DNA of 64,000 nt. It comes from Flavobacterium sp. UGB4466 (GTDB taxonomy: Bacteria > Bacteroidota > Bacteroidia > Flavobacteriales > Flavobacteriaceae). The position numbers and the translations under genes are program-made. The notes below the pieces were generated by a model. That model ran no database searches. It saw only the letters and a list, made by a program, of their open reading frames with translations, and was not told the origin of the DNA. Below are positions 36,748 to 44,783 of the stretch, in pieces (positions within the stretch are counted from its first letter, which is position 1; each line of letters begins with the position of its first letter). The stretch covers positions 109,710 through 173,709 of the forward strand of contig NZ_CAGKLC010000001.1 of NCBI RefSeq assembly GCF_903469665.1, in the 5' to 3' direction.

Positions 36748-39051
36748 TTACTCGTAATAGAATTGCGAAGCGCTGATTTCCTGTTTTTCTTTTCCTTCGG
36801 GTTGGATAAAACAATTTAAAGTAGTTCCGCCAATCTGGTCAAAATAACTGATATTGAATTTGTGGAAACCTTTTTCGAGTTTCACGACTCCGTAGGCTTC
36901 GTTGAGCCAATGTATTCCATCGTTATTCACGATCAGTTCATTGTCAATAAAAAGCTTCGATCCGTCGTCTGAGAGCGTTGAAAAGGTATAATTTGCAGTT
37001 TCCGGAATGTAGATATATCCGTCGAATTTTAAGCCAATATAACGCTCTTTTTTCGTTTTCCATTTTTCGCTGCTTATGGTGCCTTCAAAAATTCCCGAGT
37101 TCACTGGTTTTACTAATTCTAAATCCTGAACCTGCTGAAATAAGGTTCCGACAAAATACTCGTATTTCAAACCTTGTTTGGTTGGTTTTACAGCTAATGC
37201 AGGTTTTAAATCAGGATTTCGGAGTATAATTTTGTTGATTGAACTTTTTCTTCCGCTTGGGCTAATCTGAACGGTTTTTACGGTTCTGAATTCTCCTTTT
37301 GGAACGTGTATCGCGACAGGTTTGGTATAAAGTTCTGCCGTTTCATCCGGATTATAGCCGTCGATGGTATAGAAAATTTGTCCATTTTTAATAGTGGGTT
37401 GGAGATTCAAAAGATATTCTGATGTAATGACAGCAGTTTCATTTGCTCCAAACGGTGTTGGTACTTTGTATAATCTTTTCTGTAGTTCCAGTTTTTCTAA
37501 ATGATGCGGCATGCGATTCAGAACAAAATTATCGTAATTTTTATTTTGTGGGGCTGTCCAGGCTATCTCTGCTAAAGCAAACATTCGGGGATAAAGCTGA
37601 TAATTTAGTTTGGCCGGACTCGTTAAATATTCCGACCATAAATTGGACTGTACGCCCATGATGTATTTTTGTTCGTCAATCGTTAAACTGTCAACTGGAG
37701 TCGGGTTGTAGTTGTACATTTTTTCGACTGTGACTAATCTTCCCACCGTTAAAGGTTCATTTGGAGAATACGCCTGATTGTAATCCAGATACAAAATGTG
37801 CTCCGGATTCATGATGACAAAATGCTTTTGTTTGGCTGCGGCAATTCCGCCCGATTCTCCGCGCCAGGACATTACTGCTGCATTTGGAGTCAGGCCGCCT
37901 TCGAGCATTTCGTCCCAACCGAGAATTTGTCTTCCATTGTTGTTCAGGAATTTTTCGATTCTGGTGGTAAGATAAGTTTGTAATTCGTGTTCGTTTTTCA
38001 ATCCTAATTCTTTGATCTTTTTTTGACAGTTTGGACATTCTTTCCATCTGGCTTTTGGGCATTCGTCACCACCAATGTGAATGTATTTGCTAGGGAATAA
38101 CGCCATGACTTCGGTTAAGACATCTTCCAGAAAAGTAAAGGTTTCTTCTTTTCCGGCACAGAAGATATCTTCAAACACTCCCCAGTATTCAATAACTTTA
38201 TAAAGGCGATCCGGAAAACAGGATAAATTTGGATAAGCGGTAACGGCTGCAGTGGCATGTCCCGGCATTTCGATTTCGGGGATTACATTGACATAATGTT
38301 CTTCAGCAAATTTTACCACGTCCTTGATTTCTTCCTGAGTATAAAAGCCTCCGTAAGGATTTCCGTCAAAAAAATAAGGGAATCTCTCGAACTTATTTCC
38401 TACGAGAGTCTGGGCTCTTTTCGAGCCTACTTCGGTTAGCTTCGGGTATTTTTTGATTTCAATTCTCCAGCCCTGATCGTCCGTTAAATGCCAATGGAAA
38501 TTATTTAATTTATAACTGGACATCTGAGCGATAAAATCTTTTATAACATCAACAGAAAAAAAGTGACGGCAAACGTCTAAATGCAGGCCTCGGTAATCGT
38601 ATCTCGGTTCATCCTCTATCGTCACACAAGGAAGTTTTATTTCCTGACTTTTAGGTTTGTTCGGAAGCATTTGCAATAAACTCTGAACTGCATAAAACAA
38701 TCCTTCTTCACTTCCGGTAACGGTTATTTTTTTAGGAGTGATTGCAATTTTATATCCTTCTTTTTTTAGAGAGGAAGCAGGATTTTGTGTTAGGAATAAA
38801 ACATCGATAGTGCTTTTTTTCTTTGAGGTGTTAGCATTTATAGCAGACTCCAACAGCTTTGCTGTTTTTTGTTCTTTAACACTGAATTTATTTTTCTCAA
38901 AAAGCACTTTAATTTGCCCATTTAAACGAATACTGTCTCCGGTGGCTTTGTAGAAATTAGGAGCCGGAATGATCGAATTATTATTTAAGGAAGTCTGGGC
39001 ACTTCCAAAAGAATAACAAAATAGTAAAAGAATAAAAATATTTTTTCGCAT
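36748..39051 (-). CDS. GH20 beta-N-acetylhexosaminidase with C-terminal PA14-like domain
   Basis: Removes terminal beta-linked GlcNAc or GalNAc from oligosaccharides; exported. The 767-residue protein has a signal peptide (about 1-19, FGSAQ), then a GH20b-like domain (about 30-150). The GH20 barrel follows, with the catalytic Asp-Glu pair in HIGGDECPKARW near residue 330, and substrate residues in GWDEMLEGG and VMSWRGE. The C-terminal region (about 640-767: GLKFDGYIYIPETANYTFSTLSDDG, LFIDNELIVNNDG) matches a PA14 carbohydrate-binding domain. It is divergent from a DeoR regulator, and the intervening 14-bp motif is shared with the susC promoters (39101-39114). Confidence 0.94.
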   Translation of the reverse strand: MRKNIFILLLFCYSFGSAQTSLNNNSIIPAPNFYKATGDSIRLNGQIKVLFEKNKFSVKEQKTAKLLESAINANTSKKKSTIDVLFLTQNPASSLKKEGYKIAITPKKITVTGSEEGLFYAVQSLLQMLPNKPKSQEIKLPCVTIEDEPRYDYRGLHLDVCRHFFSVDVIKDFIAQMSSYKLNNFHWHLTDDQGWRIEIKKYPKLTEVGSKRAQTLVGNKFERFPYFFDGNPYGGFYTQEEIKDVVKFAEEHYVNVIPEIEMPGHATAAVTAYPNLSCFPDRLYKVIEYWGVFEDIFCAGKEETFTFLEDVLTEVMALFPSKYIHIGGDECPKARWKECPNCQKKIKELGLKNEHELQTYLTTRIEKFLNNNGRQILGWDEMLEGGLTPNAAVMSWRGESGGIAAAKQKHFVIMNPEHILYLDYNQAYSPNEPLTVGRLVTVEKMYNYNPTPVDSLTIDEQKYIMGVQSNLWSEYLTSPAKLNYQLYPRMFALAEIAWTAPQNKNYDNFVLNRMPHHLEKLELQKRLYKVPTPFGANETAVITSEYLLNLQPTIKNGQIFYTIDGYNPDETAELYTKPVAIHVPKGEFRTVKTVQISPSGRKSSINKIILRNPDLKPALAVKPTKQGLKYEYFVGTLFQQVQDLELVKPVNSGIFEGTISSEKWKTKKERYIGLKFDGYIYIPETANYTFSTLSDDGSKLFIDNELIVNNDGIHWLNEAYGVVKLEKGFHKFNISYFDQIGGTTLNCFIQPEGKEKQEISASQFYYE

Positions 39052-39074
39052 GATTACTTTTTGGGTTTGTTAAA

Positions 39075-39114
39075 CAAATGTAAGGTTTGTTGGGTGATTT
39101 GCATTTTTTTTGCA
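39075..39114 (-). promoter_or_regulatory. Hexosaminidase promoter with GCA-N8-GCA operator
   Basis: On the minus strand TACATTTG (39075-39082) is a perfect minus-7 element. Eighteen bases upstream GCATTTTTTTTGCA (39101-39114) occupies the usual minus-33 place. The same 14-mer occurs twice upstream of the susC gene at 47892-51047. Confidence 0.7.
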
Positions 39115-39188
39115 AATGCTATTTGTGTTTAAAAGTCTTTATAATAGATGAATTAACGTTATTATTACACTGTATTCTAATTTGTTTC

Positions 39189-39219
39189 GCAATAATATTG
39201 CATTAATTGTTTACATTTG
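39189..39219 (+). promoter_or_regulatory. deoR-type regulator promoter with GCA-N8-GCA operator
   Basis: TACATTTG at 39212-39219 is a perfect minus-7 element. GCAATAATATTGCA at 39189-39202 is nine bases upstream of it, one helical turn closer than in the other three promoters. This would fit autorepression. Confidence 0.6.
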
Positions 39220-39240
39220 CTTTACTAAAATTGAACATGC

Positions 39241-40017
39241 ATGAATAATGATAATGAAGTGGTTAATTACACCAAGGAAGAACGTAAAAATCTTATTTTA
39301 AAAGAGATTAACCTGCACACTCGTGTAAGTTTTGAAACCCTTTCGGCTAAATTATTTGTTTCAGAAGATACTGTGAGACGAGATATTAATGAACTTGAAT
39401 CAGAGTCCTTATTGATTAAAGTGAAAGGTGGTGCGATGACAAAAGCCTATCACCATTCTTCTTCCAATCAAACTTATGCAGGAGAAGCAAAACAAACCAT
39501 TGCACAGAAAACTTTAGGTTTACTTCGTGATGGTATGGTTTTATTACTTGGTGGTGGAACAACCATCAGAGAGTTTATCCGATTGATTCCCGACACTTTA
39601 AACCTGACGATTTTTACCGTTACCGTTTTATCGGCGGTTGAACTTCTGGACAAACCCAATGTTAAAATTATCATGATTGGCGGCAGCATTTCGTCGTACA
39701 GCCAAATGTGTGTGAGCGGTGATGTTTACAATCAGCTGGCAAATATTAAAGTCGATTTGTTAATATTAGGAACCAATGCCTTAGACATCGAAGGCGGCTT
39801 TTCAGATTCGGACTGGGAAACAGTTCAGGTCAAAAAAGCGATGATTCAGGCTTCTGAAAAAACAGCCATTCTTACGATTTCTGAAAAACTGGATACAGTT
39901 CTAAAAATGAAAATTGCCAACTTATCCGAGGTTGATTACGTGGTGACGGAAGTAGACCCCGATCACGAAAAACTACAGTCGTATAAGAAGGCAGTTCCCA
40001 GTTTAGTTTTTGTTTAA
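39241..40017 (+). CDS. DeoR-family transcriptional regulator
   Basis: A sugar-phosphate-responsive DNA-binding protein. The 258 residues have the N-terminal winged HTH (RVSFETLSAKLFVSEDTVRRDINELESESLLIKVKGGA, about 27-65, with the diagnostic TVRRDI). The DeoR effector domain then shows the ligand-binding pattern LLLGGGTTIREFIRLI, TVTVLSAVELL, IMIGGSIS and LLILGTNALDIEGGFSDSDWETVQVKKAMI. It sits between the GH20 gene and the convergent catabolic operon, with which it shares overlapping stop codons. It is the best candidate to bind the 14-bp motifs listed here. Confidence 0.93.
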   Translation: MNNDNEVVNYTKEERKNLILKEINLHTRVSFETLSAKLFVSEDTVRRDINELESESLLIKVKGGAMTKAYHHSSSNQTYAGEAKQTIAQKTLGLLRDGMVLLLGGGTTIREFIRLIPDTLNLTIFTVTVLSAVELLDKPNVKIIMIGGSISSYSQMCVSGDVYNQLANIKVDLLILGTNALDIEGGFSDSDWETVQVKKAMIQASEKTAILTISEKLDTVLKMKIANLSEVDYVVTEVDPDHEKLQSYKKAVPSLVFV

Positions 40018-41084
40018 TCCCAGTTTTTTAGTAAAAAGTTGATCCAGTTTTGATGAAAAATTTTATTTAAATCTTCATCTGAATAGCCATGATTTTTAAA
40101 GATCAGAACTAGTTTCTGCAAATCGGCAATAGTGTTTAAATCGTACGGAGATTGCTCTGTACCAAAAGCACCATCAAGATCAGAACCTACTCCTATATGA
40201 TTGGCATTTCCGGCCAATTGACAGATGTGATCCATGTGTCTGAAAACAGTTTCAAGATTGCAGTTAGTTCCCTGTGGGGTTGAAACTCCTCTTTCCCAAT
40301 TCGGAACGAGCATCCAAGCGTCTAAAGCTCCTCCAATAACGGCTCCTCGTGAAATCAAAGCCTTGATCATTTCGTCGCTGTATTGCCGGTTGTGATCTAC
40401 CAGACTTCGGCAATTGTTGTGGCTTGCCCAGACTGGTCCGTTGTAGTGGTCTAATGCCTGCCAGAAAGCATCATCACATAAATGAGTGGCATCCAGAATA
40501 ATGTTCAGACGTTCCATTTCTTTGAGTAAATCAATTCCGTTTTGCTGCATTTTTCCGGTGGCATCTGTTCCGTTTGCGTATCGGCCAGGACCGTAATGTG
40601 CGGGTCCGATAGCACGTAATCCGTATTGATGTGCTTTTTCCAAGTAAGAAATATCGATAATAGAATCGGCACCTTCTAAACTTAAAATATAACCAATCGG
40701 TTTTTTATCATTTGGCGTTCCGTCATTCCATAAATCAATCTGTTTCAGTAGTGATTTTTTGTCTGTAATAGGAGTTATTTCTCCGGCTTCTTCCATGGCT
40801 TTGTACCAGGCGAGCTGCCCTTGTGTTTGTGCCCATGCCTGCTCAGGAGAGTTCCAGCCGGGAATAAGACTGTCGGGTTTTACAAATCGTGCAATTTGAG
40901 TGGCAACTACAATTCCGATATTCCCTTTTCGCAAATCAGGAAAAGAAACAGTGGCACGTTCACGATCGGGTTTGTCTGTCATGCCTTTTTCTAAATGGCG
41001 TAAAGTGGCAACATCGTTTCGTAGGTCTCTGTTCCATTCCATCGCATTCATGCTAAGGTCTAAATGGGCATCTATTATAAACAT
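40014..41084 (-). CDS. Membrane dipeptidase family (M19) hydrolase; possible N-acetyl-D-glucosaminate deacetylase
   Basis: M19 enzymes hydrolyse dipeptides and related N-acyl D-residues using two zinc ions. The 356-residue protein has HxD in DAHLDL (residues 7 and 9), Glu in LSLEGADS, His in ILDATHLCDDAFW, His in WASHNNCRSLVDHN and Asp in GVGSDLDGAFG, the complete metal set. It has no signal peptide, although many M19 dipeptidases are exported. It is the last gene of the catabolic cluster, 88 bases from the D-threonine-aldolase-like gene. In this context an N-acyl-D-amino-acid deacetylase role on N-acetyl-D-glucosaminate is proposed. This is inference; a plain dipeptidase is the alternative. 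Confidence 0.88.
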   Translation of the reverse strand: MFIIDAHLDLSMNAMEWNRDLRNDVATLRHLEKGMTDKPDRERATVSFPDLRKGNIGIVVATQIARFVKPDSLIPGWNSPEQAWAQTQGQLAWYKAMEEAGEITPITDKKSLLKQIDLWNDGTPNDKKPIGYILSLEGADSIIDISYLEKAHQYGLRAIGPAHYGPGRYANGTDATGKMQQNGIDLLKEMERLNIILDATHLCDDAFWQALDHYNGPVWASHNNCRSLVDHNRQYSDEMIKALISRGAVIGGALDAWMLVPNWERGVSTPQGTNCNLETVFRHMDHICQLAGNANHIGVGSDLDGAFGTEQSPYDLNTIADLQKLVLIFKNHGYSDEDLNKIFHQNWINFLLKNWD

Positions 41085-41172
41085 AGTATTTTAAGGTTCT
41101 AAGGTTCTGAGGTTTTCTACAAGGTCTATGGTCTTTTTCCTTTTCTCTATTCTCTTGGTTCTATTTTCTTCA

Positions 41173-42288
41173 CTAGATATTAATTTTCCGATTTCTCGCA
41201 ACCACAAGCCACTGATCACAAATCTGCTGTTCGCTATTGACTACCTGAACGGAATCGTATAATGCGCAAGTGGGACAAACGTGGTAGGGCTGCGCATAAA
41301 TAGTATCACCAATCGCATAGTTGTTTTTACCGCGATTTTCGATGACCAGATGCTCTTCAGAATGTGAAATTGGGATCAGGTCGTTGTCATTTAAAATGAC
41401 CAGTCTTTTATCGATAGGATTTTCAGAAGCGACCGCTTTGTACCCAATGTCGATACAAAAAGTAGTATCGGTTGGTTTTGAGATGATGGTTCCAACGATT
41501 GCTAAAGCAGGTTCGAAATGTTGCTCCGGTAAGTTAATTTGATAGTTGGAATCCCAGAAGACAAAAGTTCCCGGACTGCATTCTACATTTTTCTGCGTGG
41601 CATAAAAAGGAAAGGTGTTAGATCCTCCTGCTACAATTTTTAATTCATAACCCAGTTTTTTCTGTATAGTTTCAATTTCTTCGTTGATGCTAAAGAAGAT
41701 ATTTGAGGCAACCGAATTTCGATGTTCAACATCTCCTTTCAGATGACCATCATACAGGTGAATACCTGCAAAATGAATATTTTTGAGTTTGATGATTTCA
41801 TCAATCAGGGCTTCCCAGTTTTTAGAAATTGAAATTCCGGTTCTGTTCATTCCGGAGTTCAGATCCAGGTAAAGGGTAAGTTTTAGGTTGTTTTTATGTG
41901 CCGCGATATCCAGTGCTTTTGCCGATTCGTAATTGTCAACAATGGTCGAAAAAGCGGTAGCAGGATATTTTTTAAGTAAGGAAATCCATCGCTCTTTTTT
42001 ATTGCCTACAGGCTGATAGGCGAGAAGCACGTCTTCAATTTCGTGTATGGCAGCAAGTTCTGCTTCGGCAATTGTGGCGCATTTAACTTTGTTGATATTA
42101 TAGGTTTTAAACAAGTCCAGAATCTCCCCAATTTTATGGGTTTTGATGTGTGGTCTTAATTTTTGAGTATCACCGTTCACAGATTCTATCAAACGTTCAA
42201 TGTTGGTCTGAATGCGATCTTCGTAAACGGCCAAAAATGGGGTATCTACACGGATTTCGGAGCTAATTTTCCACCAATTGTTTTGCAT
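41173..42288 (-). CDS. D-threonine aldolase / D-serine dehydratase family PLP enzyme; possible D-glucosaminate dehydratase
   Basis: Fold-type III PLP enzyme with a metal site (DSD1 family). The 371 residues carry the PLP lysine in RPHIKTHK (Lys49), LDLNSGMNRTGI, GIHLYDGH, VAGGSNTFP and the metal motif YHVCPTC (His336-x-Cys338). HxC is the ligand pair I recall from D-serine dehydratases, whereas classical D-threonine aldolase uses His-x-Asp. Family members act on D-3-hydroxy amino acids, and D-glucosaminate is one. Pseudomonas D-glucosaminate dehydratase is, to my knowledge, in this family. The gene is 3 bases from the aldolase gene, so translationally coupled. Substrate is inferred from its neighbours. 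Confidence 0.88.
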   Translation of the reverse strand: MQNNWWKISSEIRVDTPFLAVYEDRIQTNIERLIESVNGDTQKLRPHIKTHKIGEILDLFKTYNINKVKCATIAEAELAAIHEIEDVLLAYQPVGNKKERWISLLKKYPATAFSTIVDNYESAKALDIAAHKNNLKLTLYLDLNSGMNRTGISISKNWEALIDEIIKLKNIHFAGIHLYDGHLKGDVEHRNSVASNIFFSINEEIETIQKKLGYELKIVAGGSNTFPFYATQKNVECSPGTFVFWDSNYQINLPEQHFEPALAIVGTIISKPTDTTFCIDIGYKAVASENPIDKRLVILNDNDLIPISHSEEHLVIENRGKNNYAIGDTIYAQPYHVCPTCALYDSVQVVNSEQQICDQWLVVARNRKINI

Positions 42289-42291
42289 AAC

Positions 42292-42939
42292 TTAGTTTCT
42301 TGTTTTTTTGACAACTTCAATTAAATTCTGAAAAGCCTTAAGTGACTGCTCATAACTTAAATCAAGCATCATTTCTTTTGTGAATAAATTAGAACCAATT
42401 CCAACGCAAACTACTCCTGATTTGAACCATGATTTCAGGTTGCTTTCTTCTAAGGTTACTCCGCCGGTTGGCATTATTTTTAAGTTTGGGAAAGGGGCTC
42501 TGATGGCTTTTACATATCCGGGACCACCAATTTTATCGGCCGGAAAAAGTTTTACAATTTCAGCACCTAATTTATTGGCATGAAGTATTTCATTTAAGGT
42601 CGCGGCTCCGGGAATCCAGTAAATGTTGTTTTTGAAACAATAGTTCCCAATTTCCGGATCAGTATGTGGACAAACAATGCAATCTGCTCCTAACTGATGA
42701 AAGGTTTCGGCATCCTGAACGCTTAATATAGATCCAACGGCTATCTTAACCTCTAAATTATTTGCTTTTTTAAAATGGATCATTTGGCTAAAAACTTCTT
42801 TAGCATCAGTTGCACGAGCGGCAAACTCGATAATTTTTATGCCAGCATCAGCCGCCGATTGCAAGACTATTTGGGCTGTTTCAATGTTGATTTGTGTCAC
42901 TAACGGAAGTACACCTTGCGTTTTTAATATGCTGTACAT
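42292..42939 (-). CDS. eda: KDPG/KHG aldolase
   Basis: Cleaves 2-keto-3-deoxy-6-phosphogluconate to pyruvate and glyceraldehyde-3-phosphate; also acts on 4-hydroxy-2-oxoglutarate in some members. The 215 residues match the family: GVLPLVTQ start, KIIEFAARATDA with catalytic Glu38, Schiff-base Lys130 in EIVKLFPAD, and the phosphate loop MPTGGVTLEE. Cytoplasmic trimer by family. It lies 9 bases downstream of the kinase gene and 3 bases upstream of the D-threonine-aldolase-like gene, so the three form one unit. Confidence 0.93.
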   Translation of the reverse strand: MYSILKTQGVLPLVTQINIETAQIVLQSAADAGIKIIEFAARATDAKEVFSQMIHFKKANNLEVKIAVGSILSVQDAETFHQLGADCIVCPHTDPEIGNYCFKNNIYWIPGAATLNEILHANKLGAEIVKLFPADKIGGPGYVKAIRAPFPNLKIMPTGGVTLEESNLKSWFKSGVVCVGIGSNLFTKEMMLDLSYEQSLKAFQNLIEVVKKTRN

Positions 42940-42948
42940 GTTTTTGTT

Positions 42949-43980
42949 TTATCTGTTAATTCTGTTACTTGAGCCATTTTTAATAAAATGATTTACTTCG
43001 TCAGGAGTGCTTATGGCAAAATCTCCGTGAATACTTTGTTTGATGACGCCGCAGGCAGTTGCCCACTCGATACAATCCTGACCGGATAATTTATGAGTCA
43101 GTCCGTATAATAATCCTGCGTTGAAGGCATCTCCGGAACCTATTTGGTCTGTTACGACCTGTATTTTGTGTTCGGGTGTTTGATAGAAATTGCCTTCATG
43201 AAGCAATAACCCTTTGTATAAATGCGCCGGTCCGTCAGACTTTCTGAAACTCATGGCGAGTGTTTGCAGAAAAGGCATTTTTACTTTTAACAATTCGTAT
43301 GTTTTTTGAAAACGGTCGGCATCAGATTCTCGTGCGTCAGTTTTGATTCCGAAATAAATTTCAATCGCATCTAAATCGGCAACCGTAATGGTGCTGTATT
43401 GAAGTAAATCAGGCATGACTTCTGACGGATGTTTTCCGTATTGCCATAATTTGGAGCGATAGTTAAAGTCAGAAGAAATAGGTAGTCCTTTTTGATGTGC
43501 CGCGAGAATGGCTTCTTTACAGACCAGAGAGGCTTCATGCGAAACTCCCGGACTTATTCCGGACCAATGAAAATGGGTTACATCGGCCAAAGCTAAATCC
43601 CAGTTAATCTGATCTTTTTGTATGGTCGCAAAGGACGAATTGCTTCGGTCGTAAATGACTTGCGACTGTCGGATCTGATTTCCGGCCTCGACAAAGTATA
43701 AACCTAAACGGTCTCCACCGTAAACACATTTCGAGGTGTTTACTTTGTATTTCTGAAGTTCGTTTACAGCCAATTGTGCTAAGTCGTTTTGAGGTAATCG
43801 GGTAATGTAGTCGGTGGGTATTCCGAGTTGGGAAAGTAAAACACAAACATTTGCTTCGGCACCGCCCACGTAAATTTTTATTTCGTTGGCTTGTGTAAAT
43901 CGATTTCCGTTGGCAACATTCATCCGGAGTAATAATTCACCGAAAGTTGCGATTTTTGTTTGTGAGGTATTTGTATTCAT
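42949..43980 (-). CDS. kdgK: PfkB-family sugar kinase, probable 2-keto-3-deoxygluconate kinase
   Basis: The 343-residue ribokinase-fold protein starts TKIATFGELLLRMNVANGNRF, with the sugar-binding VGGAEANVCVLLSQLG and YFVEAGNQIRQSQVIYDRSNSSF. The ATP site and catalytic Asp are in TDQIGSGDAFNAGLLYG, the PfkB signature 2. The RLGLYF/V-E-x-G-x-x-R-x-S-x-V-I-Y pattern is typical of KDG kinases. The adjacent KDPG aldolase gene supports KDG as substrate. Upstream lies a palindromic repeat region (43981-44311) with no clear promoter. Confidence 0.88.
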   Translation of the reverse strand: MNTNTSQTKIATFGELLLRMNVANGNRFTQANEIKIYVGGAEANVCVLLSQLGIPTDYITRLPQNDLAQLAVNELQKYKVNTSKCVYGGDRLGLYFVEAGNQIRQSQVIYDRSNSSFATIQKDQINWDLALADVTHFHWSGISPGVSHEASLVCKEAILAAHQKGLPISSDFNYRSKLWQYGKHPSEVMPDLLQYSTITVADLDAIEIYFGIKTDARESDADRFQKTYELLKVKMPFLQTLAMSFRKSDGPAHLYKGLLLHEGNFYQTPEHKIQVVTDQIGSGDAFNAGLLYGLTHKLSGQDCIEWATACGVIKQSIHGDFAISTPDEVNHFIKNGSSNRINR

Positions 43981-44051
43981 GTTTTTTGTTTTTTTGCCAC
44001 TCCCGATAGTTGTCGGGATTATATTGATTTATAAACTTAGCGATTATTTTT

Positions 44052-44186
44052 TTAACACATAGAAGCATAGTTTTTGAAACCTTGTAATAGGCGTTTCACT
44101 TGCATTAATACACACAGCTATGTGCGAAAACGAGTTTTTTTGTTATTCTCAATGAAGTAAAAAAATCTATGTTTCTATGTGTTTAA
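44052..44186. repeat. Palindromic repeat element A
   Basis: The arms TTAACACATAGAAGCATAG (44052-44070) and CTATGTTTCTATGTGTTTAA (44167-44186) are inverted. It is a copy, in opposite orientation, of element B at 46154-46303: both share GTTTCACTTGCATT, TTTTTTGTTATTCT and ATGAAGTAAAAAAATCTATG. Confidence 0.88.
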
Positions 44187-44193
44187 TTCTTTC

Positions 44194-44266
44194 GCCACGA
44201 ATTTCACTAATTTTCGCAAATCAGTGCGTGAAAAATTAATTCGTGCTAATTCGTGAAATTCGTTGC
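44194..44266. repeat. Second palindrome, CACGAATTTCAC type
   Basis: GCCACGAATTTCACTAATTT at 44194 onward is inverted at 44245-44266. No gene. Together with element A it fills most of the 331-base gap 43981-44311. A further short CCCGATAGTTGTCGGG hairpin lies near 44003. Confidence 0.8.
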
Positions 44267-44311
44267 AAACAAAAAAATCAATTTAATCATTAAAATCTGT
44301 GACATAACTTT

Positions 44312-44779
44312 TTAATATAATTCGAAAACGGCTTCTACTTCAACGGGAATATTGTCCGGTAAAGAGCCCATTCCTACGGCGCTTCGTACTCCAATTCCGT
44401 TTTCGGGTCCCCATACTTCGGCAAATAATTCACTGCAGCCGTTTATAACGTATGGATGTCTTAAGAACTCGCCATTGCAGTTTACCATTCCGAGTACTTT
44501 TATAACTTTTTTTACTTTGTTCAGGCTTCCAAAATTGGTTACAATTGTAGAAAGCATGGTTAATCCGACTTGCCTTGCGGCTAATTTTCCTTCTTCGATG
44601 TCCATGTCATCACCAATTCGGCCAATGATTAAGGATTTGTCGTCTCTTACAGGCCCGTGACCTGAAAGGTATAAATATTTACCATCAACTAAATAGGGCT
44701 TGTATATTCCTAGAGGCTGAGGCGCCGGAGGAAGGGACAATCCAAGGGTTTCAAATTTTTCTTGTGGTAATAAATTCAT
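44312..44779 (-). CDS. ridA: RidA-family enamine/imine deaminase
   Basis: RidA proteins hydrolyse reactive enamine/imine intermediates released by PLP-dependent dehydratases to ketoacids and ammonia. The 155-residue protein ends with the family signature (GVRSAVGMGSLPDNIPVEVEAVFELY), including the active-site Arg and Glu region, and contains YLSGHGPV. It is about 25 residues longer than E. coli RidA at the N-terminus. It sits 4 bases from the GntP gene and near a PLP dehydratase-family gene, which makes clearing of a sugar-acid imine a natural role. Confidence 0.92.
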   Translation of the reverse strand: MNLLPQEKFETLGLSLPPAPQPLGIYKPYLVDGKYLYLSGHGPVRDDKSLIIGRIGDDMDIEEGKLAARQVGLTMLSTIVTNFGSLNKVKKVIKVLGMVNCNGEFLRHPYVINGCSELFAEVWGPENGIGVRSAVGMGSLPDNIPVEVEAVFELY

Positions 44780-44783
44780 GATA

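Noticed and set aside
41087..41170. Repeat-like AGGTTCT / TTGGTTCT spacer between the M19 and PLP-enzyme genes
   Set aside because: Too degenerate to define units or arms with confidence.
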